64,000 nt of DNA from Cyclaneusma minus. Its lineage: Eukaryota > Ascomycota > Leotiomycetes > Marthamycetales > Marthamycetaceae. This document shows, in pieces, positions 54,001 to 64,000 of this stretch; position 1 is the stretch's first letter; each line of letters opens with the position of its first letter. The stretch spans positions 718,329 to 782,328 of the forward strand of contig JAKZHN010000018.1 in NCBI GenBank assembly GCA_037179335.1, given 5' to 3'. A model generated the notes under the pieces. That model was not told the DNA's origin. It was given only the letters and a program-made list of their open reading frames with translations, and did not search any database. The translations under genes were made by a program, and so were the position numbers.

Positions 54001-55699
54001 CTGAGACCGATGAGGCGCTCGGAATGGCACCTTCGTAGATGGTGGTTAGGGGAGTAGAATTACCCAGACCAGACGATACACCATCCGAAGTTGTGCGCGC
54101 GCTAGCATTGCCACCCAAGTTGTAGGATGGATGAGGAGGTCCACCACTCAGATTCGGTAACTGCGACTGATATCCACCAGCATCGTAGGAGTGACCTGGC
54201 ATAGGTTGACAGATGGGACGGGGAGGCTCAACCTGTCTGGTGGCTCGACCTGAAGAACGAGGTACGGTGGACCAAGCAGAGCGAGGTGCATATGGCTGAG
54301 CGGCGCGAGGGACGTAAGTGTTGCCATTACCGCCCATCGAAGATCCTGGGGGTGGAATGGGGCCAAATGGCTCCGCTCGCATGCTCGTATTGGCACCGCC
54401 ATTGTTGACGGTGGACCGATTCAGCAAGTCCTCGTACTGCGCTCGCATAAAGGCTGCTCCAGGTAAACCGTCACGCTCCATCTCGCGCAGACCGTTGAGC
54501 ATATCATTTGAGTCTTCGTGGCTTTCCTCCGCGCGCATTCCAGCCACCATTTCGCCGATCTCATCAAATGAATCGGTGAGTCCCTGCAGTAATTCCTGCA
54601 TGCGACTGCCCAATGGCGGCTCAGGGATGGAGGAAGACCCGGCGGAGCCGTTTGCGCCCATCGCTGCCGAGGAGCCGGAGGTCCTGGAGCGCCTGTTGGG
54701 AGCTGTTCCACGCATTATAGGGGCGTGAGCAGACGGGGTAGGAGCTTGAGCGGATGGGGTGGGGGCTTGAGCGGGTGGAGTAGGAGCTTCGACAGGTGTA
54801 GTAAGAACTTCAGTAGGTATGGTCGGAGCCTCAGCAGATGTAGATGGAGCCTCGGTGTGGAGAGCTGTATCGCTGCGCTCGCTAGGCGTGGGAGTATTGG
54901 TGCGCGCAGAGTGATCTTGCGCGTAGGGCAGAGAAGAGGCTCTCGGAGGGAATTGAGATCGATATTCCTCACTAACAGCGCTAAGGTTGCTCAGAGGAGT
55001 CGTTGCGAATGGAGCGTGTTCTCGCCAGGCCAACGAAGAGCTTCTGGGAGGGAACGGAGCTGCAGGGTCCTCTCTGATAGTGCTGAGAGTACTAAAAGGC
55101 GGCTCAAAGTTGGAGGAAGTTGTGGAAGGGAACTGGGATCGATGCGCCGCGTTGAGGCTCGACGATCGGAGGGGAAATTTGGGAGCAGTTGTGGGATTGG
55201 ACGGACTGGACTCTGGAGCATGCTCGCCGTCGCCATTCATGCTAGCGCTAGGCGAGCTCGTCGCCCGAGTTCTCTGGGTGCGGCTGGGGGTCTCCATCTT
55301 TATTGTGGTTGCGGTTGTGGATGTTGCCTCCTCGAGATACTCGAAGTTGAGAAGTTTTGGTGTTGACACCCGCCAAAGGTCTCAGAGATCACGATCGTCC
55401 GGAGGAGCAGTCCCCAAACGTTCTCATTAGGTTACTGGCCATCATTCGGCCGTATCGTGGGTTACCGGCAGAGTTGTCCGTCCCTCTGTGACCCCCTCTT
55501 TACACATTGATGCTGCCCGGGTTCATTCCCCTTTCAAGCTGGCTGGACTGCTTCACATACATCCTACAAAGAAAATGAGGGGACTCACCATGTGCGACTG
55601 GCTTTTGCCATGATGCTTTCGGCCAGCATCTCCATCGGCACTCAAGCTCGAGGGCTTGAGGTGGGAGGGCAGGGCACTCTTCAATGCGGATGCGGCCAT
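51097..55699 (-). CDS. UGP1: UTP-glucose-1-phosphate uridylyltransferase (UDP-glucose pyrophosphorylase)
   Basis: Makes UDP-glucose from UTP and glucose-1-phosphate in the cytosol, feeding beta-glucan, glycogen, trehalose and galactose metabolism. Exons: 55699-55589 (MAASALKSALPSHLKPSS...), 52675-52580 (AFENTSTSVAASQMRNALNN), 52529-52452 and 52387-51097, about 524 residues, the usual length. The nucleotide-binding LNGGLGTSMGCVGPKS lies near residue 128; the C-terminal beta-helix ends NVVVQGSLRLLEH. Intron phases fit, and exon 1 begins at a good start (ATCAAGATGG). Two oddities. Intron 1 is 2913 nt and holds an 874-codon frame on the same strand. Exon 3 has TTTT at 52499-52502 where the conserved DNFFALFRRYLND needs TTT, so as written the frame breaks; a sequence error is likely. 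The identity is not in doubt. Confidence 0.93.
52550..55297 (-). CDS. Nested ORF in UGP1 intron 1, open into UGP1 exon 2
   Basis: From the ATG at 55297 (AAAGATGGAG) the frame runs 874 codons to the UGP1 intron-1 acceptor at 52676. It then continues in the UGP1 frame through exon 2 and stops at 52550 only if intron 2 is retained. Residues 1-600 are Ser/Pro-rich, with APTPPAQAPTPSAQAP repeats near 175 and a ~23-residue imperfect doublet near 412-457. Residues ~635-830 look globular (SIEYFDERVSDRCVLYLPGV, PHGFEWTEHPPRCFRGSFAW, FEFLDVYSFILKNPALAGW). No family recognised. Either it is a nested gene whose own 3' end I cannot place, or an alternative first exon producing a ~1.36 k-residue UGP1 fusion. 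Its length and amino-acid texture argue that it is translated. Confidence 0.6.
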   Translation of the reverse strand: METPSRTQRTRATSSPSASMNGDGEHAPESSPSNPTTAPKFPLRSSSLNAAHRSQFPSTTSSNFEPPFSTLSTIREDPAAPFPPRSSSLAWREHAPFATTPLSNLSAVSEEYRSQFPPRASSLPYAQDHSARTNTPTPSERSDTALHTEAPSTSAEAPTIPTEVLTTPVEAPTPPAQAPTPSAQAPTPSAHAPIMRGTAPNRRSRTSGSSAAMGANGSAGSSSIPEPPLGSRMQELLQGLTDSFDEIGEMVAGMRAEESHEDSNDMLNGLREMERDGLPGAAFMRAQYEDLLNRSTVNNGGANTSMRAEPFGPIPPPGSSMGGNGNTYVPRAAQPYAPRSAWSTVPRSSGRATRQVEPPRPICQPMPGHSYDAGGYQSQLPNLSGGPPHPSYNLGGNASARTTSDGVSSGLGNSTPLTTIYEGAIPSASSVSATGLGNTASPSTIGESAVPGASSVSGATQSYYEDGEKPIITAGFKVPYKVPGRTTGSYQVGEKETDTSGIPRDVKGKGRATDDDEASASGQSDDSGDQRLQFERVMEDMRILAQAIDHAPKPMGFAAKLSSSILSITRAMTTPKARAILGLSEPTVEGRRDRVGRGDGDDASSIMSYDDAFSTHLVPDHLTTYQDEPNLESEEVEQTISIEYFDERVSDRCVLYLPGVMKYVVPSPHGFEWTEHPPRCFRGSFAWRSYIHDDPMAEYNEVTGLDYPMVVELGSQDMTEKDLKDARAFGKLLHDPERIIEAMKKQFEFLDVYSFILKNPALAGWAGIEIPDLPDLPSSPAGFGPPPIRTERRFSNAIAPAKPGFVAKAITALEGGFKKKSPRLLTDGLNQVPSHASSSTATYSVSEAAAGLLATPVHLPKCLEGNVRLMESGQAFENTSTSVAASQMRNALNNLADTVKDPKQKQVSISAGFPF
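52676..52694 (-). other. UGP1: Branch point and acceptor of UGP1 intron 1
   Basis: On the minus strand ACTAAT (52694-52689) stands 12 bases before the acceptor CAG at 52678-52676. It is directly followed by the conserved AFENTSTS codons. This strong 3' splice signal lies inside the nested open frame and supports real splicing from exon 1 across 2.9 kb. Confidence 0.75.
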
Positions 55700-57547
55700 C
55701 TTGATGCGTGTGTGGTGTGCTCGGGGTTGACAGCGGGAGTTGCTTGCTTAGGGGAGTGAATTGAGAGAGGGCGAAGCTTGAGAAGATAACCAGAGGAAGA
55801 GGAAGACAGAACATAAGGAGGTCGTTGTCACTTTCCCAGAATGATCGATGAGGGGCACGCTAGTCGATGATGACGCTCGGGCCACTGTGCAAGCTTTGAC
55901 AATGTGCCTTACAACTGAATCTTCACCCACTCGCAGCTCTGAATCATGCACAGCGAGACACACAACAACTGGTCGGTGAAACACAGCAGCTCGAACTTTG
56001 TTGCTTTCTACCTACTGACTGACTACTCTGCAGCTTGGCCCTGAATTTCGAGATCGAGGACGCCCGCCTGCCCGCTGGATGACAGCTCGCGAGAGCCGCA
56101 CTGGAAACATTGAAGTCAATCAACCCGCCGACAGCTTCATTTCTCGAGCTCTGGGAGCTCCATGCGAAGCTCCACCCCCCCATGCTATTCTTGGAGCAAC
56201 CGCTCATGCAATATGACGGGGCGGGCGCTCATGGTTGGCCGCTGGTTGGTGCGGGTCTGATCGCGGCACCCTGAAGCCAGCACTGATGTGGTTAGCCACT
56301 CGCAGCATGATGCTGGCAATGCAATTTGCCATCAAAACCTCCATGCTGTCCTCTGTCTCTGCGCCGAGCGACGCACTCTGCCATCATTCCCATCCATTGA
56401 AGTGAACATGACGACCGGCGACTGGCTGTGTTTGGGAGAGGGGAAGGTGTTGGTGTGATTCTCGGCAATTTCTGCCCACGAGGTCGGAGGGGCAGCTTCG
56501 AGTTTCCCAACCTTCGGAATCCCAGGCTCGCCTTGCCCCAGACTGCAAGATGCGGACGCCAGGACCGAGAGAACTCGGAACCGGTTCCGAACTATTATTT
56601 GGGAGCTCACCGGTAAGCACTCATCCAAACTGTACTTGGGTAGGTAGTGCGCAATCTGAATCGCTTGCATTCCACCGGCGGTCCCAGGTTCGCAGCTCTT
56701 GCTTCTGTTGGAGCACCACCTCGTCACATGAAAGCTGCATGCTTTCCCCAACTTACAAGCGATCTCCAAATTCTTGCCCAGACTGCCCAGACCGAAGCTG
56801 CAGCAATTGAGGTCATTCACCACCATTGCCGGCATACAGATGCAGCCTGGAGAAACGTTCGGGCGGCCCCGGACGCCTTCAAGGTCCGCACCAATCTTGG
56901 CTTCACTGCCGTCCGGGTTGGAAAGGGGTCAAAGACCTGAGGTTTTGGGCCTACCAGCAGATTATTATTGTTCCGTATGATTCTGGTTCAGCCAAGACAG
57001 CGCCATTATTATTTGACGGCAGTGAGCCTCATTTCTTGATCAAGCCAGAGGGCCCGCCCCGAGATGAACACGAGATCGATCTCCGAACCGAAGCAATTGA
57101 TCTGGCCCTCAACACCTTAATAATGATCACCCATATATCCATAAGCTCATGGATGAATCATGATGGGCCGGCCCGCTCGGCACCCATCTTTCTCTTATTC
57201 CCATCGTCTGTGATCTCCAGTCGATTGTCAAGTTTCCTTGAGGCAAAAGTCGCGATTCTATTTCGACATGTCCGAGTTCCCGACGTCTGGGAATTGCAAC
57301 GTGGCCCACATGAAGGCGTTGCTGGTGGCGCCTCAAAACACGTTTTGACAACCTTCCGCTCATGTGTGACATTATTCTTCCACGAGCAAGGCTTCTGTGA
57401 CACAGAAAGAACACACTTATTTTGGTGGGCATGGAAGTGGCTATCCTGTTTTCTCTTTTGCAGCACTCATTCCCGTCAATCCAAGCCCGGGAGTTGGAAG
57501 TTCAGCCCTCTTCAGCCTTCGGCGCAGCATCTCTCCTTCGAGGCAGT
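55700..57547. other. UGP1 upstream region, no further gene seen
   Basis: Includes the UGP1 promoter. Several overlapping short frames occur without recognisable content. Confidence 0.45.
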
Positions 57548-57866
57548 ACAAGTACCTAATTGAGGACTTCGTAAACTGCGCCGCTCTCTCCCACCCCTTC
57601 TCAGGAGAGAGGGCAATTGCAACTTGGGTATTTGTTTTCAAGATCTGGTACCGCTAGCAGGGGTAAAATGGCCTGTTGTGCCATACCCGTCAGATCGCCC
57701 ACTAATAGCTATTAGGAAAAGTTTTTCGCTTATTGGCCCGTGCCACCCTGTTAGCGGTTCCAAATCTTGAAATTAAATACCCAAGTTGCAATTGCCCCCT
57801 CTCCTGGGAAGGGGAGTTGGAGAGGGTGGTGTAGTTTACGGAGTCCCCAATTACAAATACTCGCCA
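57548..57866. repeat. Imperfect ~115 bp inverted repeat (fold-back element)
   Basis: The left arm (about 57548-57663) and right arm (about 57738-57866) are reverse complements over ~115 bp. The best block is GGGCAATTGCAACTTGGGTA against TACCCAAGTTGCAATTGCCC. Further matches include ACT(T/C)CGTAAACT with AGTTTACGGAGT and TTTTCAAGATCTGG with its partner. A ~75 bp loop separates them. No target duplication was found. Confidence 0.8.
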
Positions 57867-60828
57867 TCCATCGATCCCATGAAATCGCTTTTGCGCACCC
57901 TCAGCCCTGAAACAAGCCTCCGGCGAATCCAGCAGGATTCGCATCCATAATTCCACGTGCGACGTGTTTTGTGGCTTGAAGCCTTGCTGCAACGAAGACG
58001 TGCTGGAGCCGTGCTGAAGGGGTGCTGAAGGGCCGATAGTCCTCGCCCGCTCGTGCCCCCCAAACCCCCACTCAACGTTAGCACGGCTCGTGGTTTGTCT
58101 GGTGGCTGAATCTGCTCCGTGGGTGCATATGTGGAATGCGACGGTACTTGAGTGTACTGGCTGCGGTGAAGAATCGCCGAATCGAACAGTTGAGATGTTC
58201 TTCTGGGGTTCCAGAGTACTGCAGCAGTGCTGCAACAACATGCGTCCCAGCATACGTCCCTATCTTCTGGTCTTCCAGGTCAAGGACCGAGTAGTGTCGT
58301 ACTGAGATAGTGTTTTCTTCCCCAACTTCCCCAGAGAACGTGGCTGGCAAGCATTTACAGCCCGTACTCGATAGAATAGAGCTATATGCGAGGGTTCTAC
58401 CACGATGCGCGTCCGTACCTCCTACTATTCGCCCAATCCTCCTACTGTTCGAGCCCAGGAATCCCAGGAATATAGTCGTGAGCCTTCTGGGTTTTCCCAG
58501 TAGTGGTGGGAAACCAGGGCCTACTATAGGACGTCCTCGGAATATGCCCTTTGGATATGCATATGTTTGAACAGATCATACTACTACTGGAACAATGGCC
58601 GGCGCCAAGGTCTATCATATGCAACTACCTCAATAAGTGCACGCAGAGGAAAAAGCAAACACGCTCCGCCACTCGGCAGCTTTGCTTTTTCTGCCCTGTC
58701 GGTCTTAAGCAGAAACTGGGGTGCTTATTCCCGCTTCGATGTCAACTCCGCGGACAACAAGACCAAGAAGCTGCTTCGAGAGGTATTTGGTTCGTTCCTG
58801 ACTATTCATTCTGTTTTTCGTTGTGTGGATTTCTTCCATTCGCTTCTGTTTCCCTGGATTCCTCAAGATCACCTGGGCTGCTCCCAATTGTCTGGACTCG
58901 TTCGAATCACCCGTTCCGATCTCTTCAGATTACTTGGGCTAGTTTTGCATCGTCTGTATCTTTCGTTATCAAATGTGTGCAACGAATTTCTTGAACCACG
59001 AGGCCCGGTTCGGACCCCGGCAGACCGTTTCTTCAAAACCACACTCAGGAATGCTACATCGCCAGATGTTCTATCAACAGTGTCTTTGGGGCAATATCGC
59101 CGTCGGACTCCACCCTATGAAAGCGCCCCAGCTGTCGAGCTGCATCAGATGCAGCAATAGTGAAGAAGCGCATGCGCTGAATTTCTTGAAGGCAAATGAT
59201 CATTCGAATCGCTGCAGTGCCATGCAGTGCCTCTTCCCATTGCCATGCGGTGCCTCTCCCAGTCTTTCGTCACCATCCACCACAGGCTGAATACGGCCCC
59301 CATCCGATGCACAGGAGAAGGTGCGGATCGAATCATCATCGGCGAAGCAAAGGAACCGATTCAGCCTTTAAAAGCTGTGGCAAATGACGACGAGTCTCTC
59401 TGCAGCTTCCGATGGAGTGCACGTAGGGCTGGCAGTGAGACCTGGGCTGCATCCAAATGTACAGGGATTTTGACGTCGTTGGGAGAAACCTGCTGCAGCA
59501 TGAGTGCTTTTGTGCGACGAGAAAGCGTGCTGCATTACCGACTCGAGAGACAGCTGTGCTGGTGATGTACTGTCAAGTCTCTACGGGAGCGGCTGGCTCA
59601 GGAGAGATGGCTGTACCTGATCTGGGGACGGCACGTAGATGCAGTTGTGACTGGTCCCTAAAAATAAGAGCCATCTTGGTCAGAGATGACAGACACACCG
59701 TTCTCCCGCTCTCCGCACCTGCATGGAAGGGTGGCTTGGAGATAGAGGCACAATGTTTTCAGATTCCAGCCGAGTGGTAATGCAAGTCATGGGAATCCCA
59801 CGGAATATTATGCGGGCTGATGGAACAAAATTGCCATTCCATGGAAGATTTCTATGTGATATACACCCAATGAGCGATCGTCGCTCGTATACTCGGCATG
59901 CACTGCATGATGTGACCATGCCAGCGAAGGAACCGCACGCAGTAAGTAAATGCCGATTTCCCTTTCAGTTCGACGAAAAGACCACCCATGCTTGTCAGCG
60001 TCCAATGATATGCGACAGTTCTCATGTAGGGCTGTATATCACTTTGCCTTTTCGGTACATATACGAGAAATTACGAGATAACATAAGGTTGCTCCCGCGT
60101 GGCCGTAGTGGCCCTTTGGGTTACCGTCGTTTTACGCCCCCACTCCAGTGCAACTCCAGCCTTTCAGCCCATTATTACCGACTGCCAGCTTTGTCCCCCC
60201 CTCTTCCCAACGTTGAAACACCACGAGAATACAACAAGAATTTACGGCAGCCATCGAGGACGGGTGTGGGACGAAGCGGCACGAAAGCCCACGTCGAGTT
60301 CCTTGCGAATCCACTCATCACTTACCACACATCGGCCAGGGCCAATAGGTACCCGACAGAACCCCAGCCGCCGCCCCAGCGGTCATCTTTGTCTGCTTCT
60401 AATGTTGTACAGTAGCGCGAAAGTACCGTGCAGCGCCCCTACATACGTTCGCCGTGTGAGTGGGTGATACATTGGTTGATACCTTCCTTCAGCAGCCCAG
60501 GGTCCATCCCGAGCCCCCGGCGAGACCTCCGTTGCAGACTGCTTAATTGCCTCCGGATCCCTCGTAAACCCACGCTTTCGGTTTGGCTTTGTGGCAGCAG
60601 CCTGCTCACGTCTATCCAAGCCTTACCCGCTGTTACCTTTGCCGTCACTCTGCCCTATATCCTACCTTAAAACAACCTCGTGGCACTCCAGGAACCAAAG
60701 AAACTCGTCCCGAACTAGGCGCCGGGTCATGTGATGGTGAATCCCTAAGGCGCTATCCTGCAACAATATACCACCCGCACTTTCATTGTTCCCGACACAC
60801 TGGACAGCCACTTCCGATCTCAGTCACA
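57867..60828. other. 3 kb without a convincing gene
   Basis: A possible exon at about 58590-58790 starts at ATGGCCGGCGCCAAG or reads SRNWGAYSRFDVNSADNKTK in another frame, but I could not build a complete model. The rest has only short frames. The final ~500 bp is the promoter and 5' leader of the Zn2Cys6 gene. Confidence 0.4.
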
Positions 60829-63196
60829 ATGGATCCCCAGGACGATAACGCTGACGCCGGCTTCGAGCACGAATCGCCAGATTCTTCGCACGCCTCTCAC
60901 GATGCCGAAGGCACTGCCGAGCACGATGCGACGACGGCGGGGAATCTACGTCCGGCCAAGAAGCGGAGAGCTTGTGAGGCATGTCGCCGTCTGAAAGTCC
61001 AGTGTAACTTTGAGTCCAACAAGAGCGATACTTGTCGCCGCTGCCGCAAGGCGGGGAGGGAGTGTGTGGTGATGGAACGGAGGAGGAGGCAGGTTATTGC
61101 GAACTCGGTTTCGGAGCTGGAGAAGAAGCTGGAGGCACTGCAGACGCAGCTTAATAGCGTCAAGGGCGCGAAGGGAGAGTCGGCGGGTCAGAATGATGGC
61201 GGTGCTTCTGAAAGTAGTCCGGGCAACGACGGCGATAGTCAGGTTAGTATTTCAATTCCCCTCGTTTTTGACCCCGCCATACAGCCGAGTCCGGCTCTTG
61301 GATACATCGTTCCGCCATCTTTGGATCCAATAGTTTGAGTCCCTCATGCTCTGTCCCATCAAGCATGCTCATTTCGCACTACTTCATGTTGTTCACTGCA
61401 AATTCTGCAGCTAACCATCCCTTCAGGCTGGCGAGAGCAGTCATATTGCATCCGGTGATGTCATTGATCGTGGGATCCTGTCCCTGGAAACAGCAATCAA
61501 TGCCTTCGATCACTTCGTCGCCGACATGGTGCCTCATTACCCCATCGTGGTATTTCCCATTGATACCAACGCACACACCATCAGGCATGAGAAACCAGTA
61601 CTCTTTCTGGCCTGCCTCGCAGCAGCAGCAGTTTCCCTCCCAATGGAAGCTCAACCCCGACTGCATGAAGAGATCATGCGAACTCTCTCACACAAGATCC
61701 TGATGGTCGGAGAGAAGTCCCTGGAACTGATACAAGCGACGCAAGTCACTCTGATATGGTACTTACCACCTCATAGATTTGAGGATATGAAGCACTATCA
61801 ATATTGCCAAAGCGCTGCTGTCATGGCCATCGATATTGGACTGACCAAACGGCACGGCAGAGCCAAAGCGGCAGTAGGGAAACAAAACAAAGTCCCAGAC
61901 CAACCCGAAAAAGCACAAAACACCTATCCCGATCCCTCAACAGTAGAATCTCGGCGCGCCTGGCTCGGCTGCTACCTCCTGAGTTCTCAGACAGCACAAA
62001 GTTTCCGCAGAGAAAACATCATCCGGTGGTCGCCATACATGGAAGAATGTATCACAGTATTAGAAGAATCTCCCGATGCCATGGCTACCGACCAGCTTGT
62101 GTGCCACTGGGCTCGCATCCAACACCTAATCGACGACGTCAGCGTCGAATTCTCAATCGGCGATTCCACTGCCTCCGAAACGCTCGACTCAATGAAAATC
62201 CGCTTTTCAGTCCAGGGCTTCGAGACGCAATTGAAATCGCTCATACGACACCCTCTACGCGTCCAAAAACCCACCATTCTCATCCTCGCCGAACTAACAG
62301 CCCGACTCTACATGAATGAAGTCGCCCTGCACGCCGGCCACCCCACCGACGACATGGAACCGCCCTTCCACGAAGAAGCACTCAAAAACATCCGCCCCAC
62401 ACAAGCCGCCAAACTCTCCGCCGGCCACATCTCCGCCCTCTCTTCCTGCCTCACCACCATCCACGCCATCTTCGATACCTTCCTCTCCTTCCACATCTCC
62501 ACACTCCGCGACATCCCCACCATCAATTTCGTACGCCTCATGTATTCGTGCATCGTTCTCCTCAAAATAGCGTACGATTGCGTCTTTCCGGAAAGCAATA
62601 TTGGGAAGATGCTCACGCTGGAGGATTTCAAGATTGAGTATTATTTGCCGCTGCTTTCCCAGAGATTGGGTGAGGCGGGGGAGGGTGGCGCGGCGCCGAC
62701 GGCGTTTAAGTTCTCGAAGTATTTGGCGATGTTGAGGGCTATGTTTAACCGCGTGATTGGCGTCGGTCCAGCTCTGCCGCAGAGTTACCTGGCGCCGGTC
62801 CCAATCAATACGGATCCCAGGGGGTCGATAGACAGTGATAATAGCGGCGGCGTCTGGCAACAATCTTCCCCAATAGGCGGCTTGGATGATTCGAGACGGC
62901 CGAGTGACAATCCTTCGGTTATGTATACCAGCAATCCGCCACCGATGATGCAGCATCCGGCCGAGATGCCGCTGCCAGGAGGCGAGCCGCTGTATTCATT
63001 TCCGGACCATTTACCGGACCATCTGATGCCGGATCACTTCCATCCTGTCAATTATGGGTTTGATATACCGGGCGCGGATCCGAGCGGCGGTAACTTGTTC
63101 AGCCAGACGTTGAGCAATCCGCTGTTTCAGGTGCAGCCGGAGAGTTATATGTGGCCGCCAATGCCGGGGAGGGTGTCGACGCCGAGGCAGCAATGA
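60829..63196 (+). CDS. Zn(II)2Cys6 fungal transcription factor
   Basis: Exons 60829-61242 and 61427-63196 give about 727 residues. An acidic N-terminus precedes the binuclear zinc cluster at about residues 50-80 (RRACEACRRLKVQC, CRRCRKAGREC; spacing C-x2-C-x6-C-x9-C-x2-C-x6-C). A basic stretch MERRRRQ and a short dimerisation coil (SVSELEKKLEALQTQL) follow. The second exon opens with ASGDVIDRGILSLETAIN and DHFVADMVPHYPIVVFP, typical of the middle homology region of fungal regulators, and runs to a Pro/Ser/Asp-rich C-terminal tail. The intron (184 nt) begins GTTAGT and ends CTTCAG, with CTAAC 13 nt before the acceptor; a further small exon inside it cannot be excluded. The protein is nuclear by inference; targets are unknown, and no biosynthetic cluster is adjacent. 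Confidence 0.88.
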
Positions 63197-64000
63197 GAAT
63201 GTGGGAGACGGGTTTGAGTTGATGGGTTTGGAGAGAAAATTGAGGGTATCGGCGGTTTCCCTGTTAGCGGTCATGGAGTTTGGAGTCGGGGGCTTTCAGG
63301 CCCATGGTGAAAGTTTCTTTTTGGAGGCATTTTTTCGAAGTCATGAGGACTATTTCGAGGGACCTGAGTTGACCTGACTTGCCCTGCGTTGTCTAGTCAG
63401 ATTCATGTTGTCAGTTCGAATGATTGTTTCTAGATACCTGGGTTGTTCATAGCCACTGGGCGTATCCCAATTCACCTGGACGAGAACATATCACTCGCAT
63501 TCATCTCTCCCACAAAACATCAATTCGAGAAAATCCGCATCTCAGCAAGTCCCAAAAGTATGACGGGACATTGCCTTGGTTTTGTACATTCCAACTACCG
63601 GCGGCTCCGCGACATTGGAAAGGCGCGAGCTGATACCAATGTATCAAACCTGGGATTTTCCGAATTCCGACTACATTTTTGGGCTTTGGCTTTTTCTTAC
63701 TTTCTGGTTGTGGGAACCACTGGGAAGGACGGTATTATGTTCGTCCGGTGGCACAGCATTATCTTATTCTGCAGGGCGTGTTGAACACTGCGATGCGGAA
63801 ATACAAAACGACGTATTTTGATGATAACGGAGTTTCGTGGATCCGATGTCTTTTTCTCGCGATCGACGAATGAGTCGGAATGCATCATCTGCCATGATAC
63901 CTTGGGGAAGCTTTGCAGTTTGGTTTCGTTCATGAACATAACATGGGATACGCTGAGTTGTACCAAGGCAATTGCGCTCTGAGATATTCAGACTGGCATA
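63197..64000. other. 3' flank of the transcription factor, no gene seen
   Basis: A G/A-rich 3' UTR-like stretch follows the stop. Later open frames are short and without recognisable content. Confidence 0.45.

Noticed and set aside
56826..57563. 245-codon plus-strand ORF
   Set aside because: No domain, no strong start context, and overlapped by equally long frames on both strands.
58567..59160. 197-codon plus-strand ORF
   Set aside because: The segment near SRNWGAYSRFDVNSADNK looks faintly protein-like, but I could not find consistent start and splice sites or name a family, so it is not called.
59723..60415. 230-codon plus-strand ORF
   Set aside because: Composition resembles random translation and no splice-supported model emerges.
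60829..63196. Secondary-metabolite cluster around the Zn2Cys6 regulator
   Set aside because: No synthase, transporter or tailoring gene is adjacent within the window.

Overview
This window reads as nuclear DNA of a filamentous ascomycete (Pezizomycotina). The class Dothideomycetes is a guess from the look of the proteins; I could not run a search. The fungal assignment rests on short GT-AG introns with CTNAC/CTAAT-like branch points, A/C-rich start contexts, a Zn(II)2Cys6 regulator, and fungal forms of UDP-glucose pyrophosphorylase, a Gig1/DUF3605 protein, a YPQ-type PQ-loop transporter and a SCOC-like coiled-coil protein. Genes are sparse, with several 3-5 kb stretches where I find no convincing exon. 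I saw no tRNA, rRNA or CRISPR array.

Layout. 1-9 kb is a degenerate, repeat-bearing region: scattered TAGGTA motifs, an A29 run, scrambled pieces of a Helitron-type PIF1 helicase (3.7-4.1 kb) and a broken gene with ~150 bp internal repeats plus a duplicated block (4.8-7.3 kb). 9-31 kb carries ordinary genes spaced far apart: the Gig1/DUF3605 protein (-), the SCOC-like protein (+), a FolB-domain protein (+), a large multipass membrane protein with 20-residue repeats (-), a cysteine-free secreted protein (-) and the PQ-loop transporter (-). 34.5-39 kb looks accessory: a 338 bp hAT-like MITE with an 8 bp target duplication, a tandem pair of diverged secreted proteins sharing a ten-cysteine scaffold, then an AT-rich block. 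42-55.7 kb has two minus-strand units: a 2467-codon coiled-coil protein and the UGP1 gene. 57.5-57.9 kb holds a fold-back repeat and 60.8-63.2 kb a Zn2Cys6 transcription factor.

The most unusual feature is UGP1. Its 37-codon first exon at 55.6-55.7 kb is separated from exon 2 by a 2.9 kb intron. That intron holds an 874-codon open reading frame on the same strand, which runs without a stop, and in frame, into UGP1 exon 2. This suggests a nested gene or an alternative first exon giving an N-terminally extended enzyme. The ten-cysteine pair between a MITE and an AT-rich block is the second point of interest, because it resembles an effector-type locus.

Caution: three coding regions (UGP1 exon 3, the repeat-bearing membrane protein, and the hypothetical gene at 39 kb) each need a one-base correction to read through. 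Two of these fall in short homopolymers. Draft-assembly indels are a likely cause, so small frame breaks here should not be taken as biology without read support. All exon boundaries were placed by eye from splice consensus and frame.
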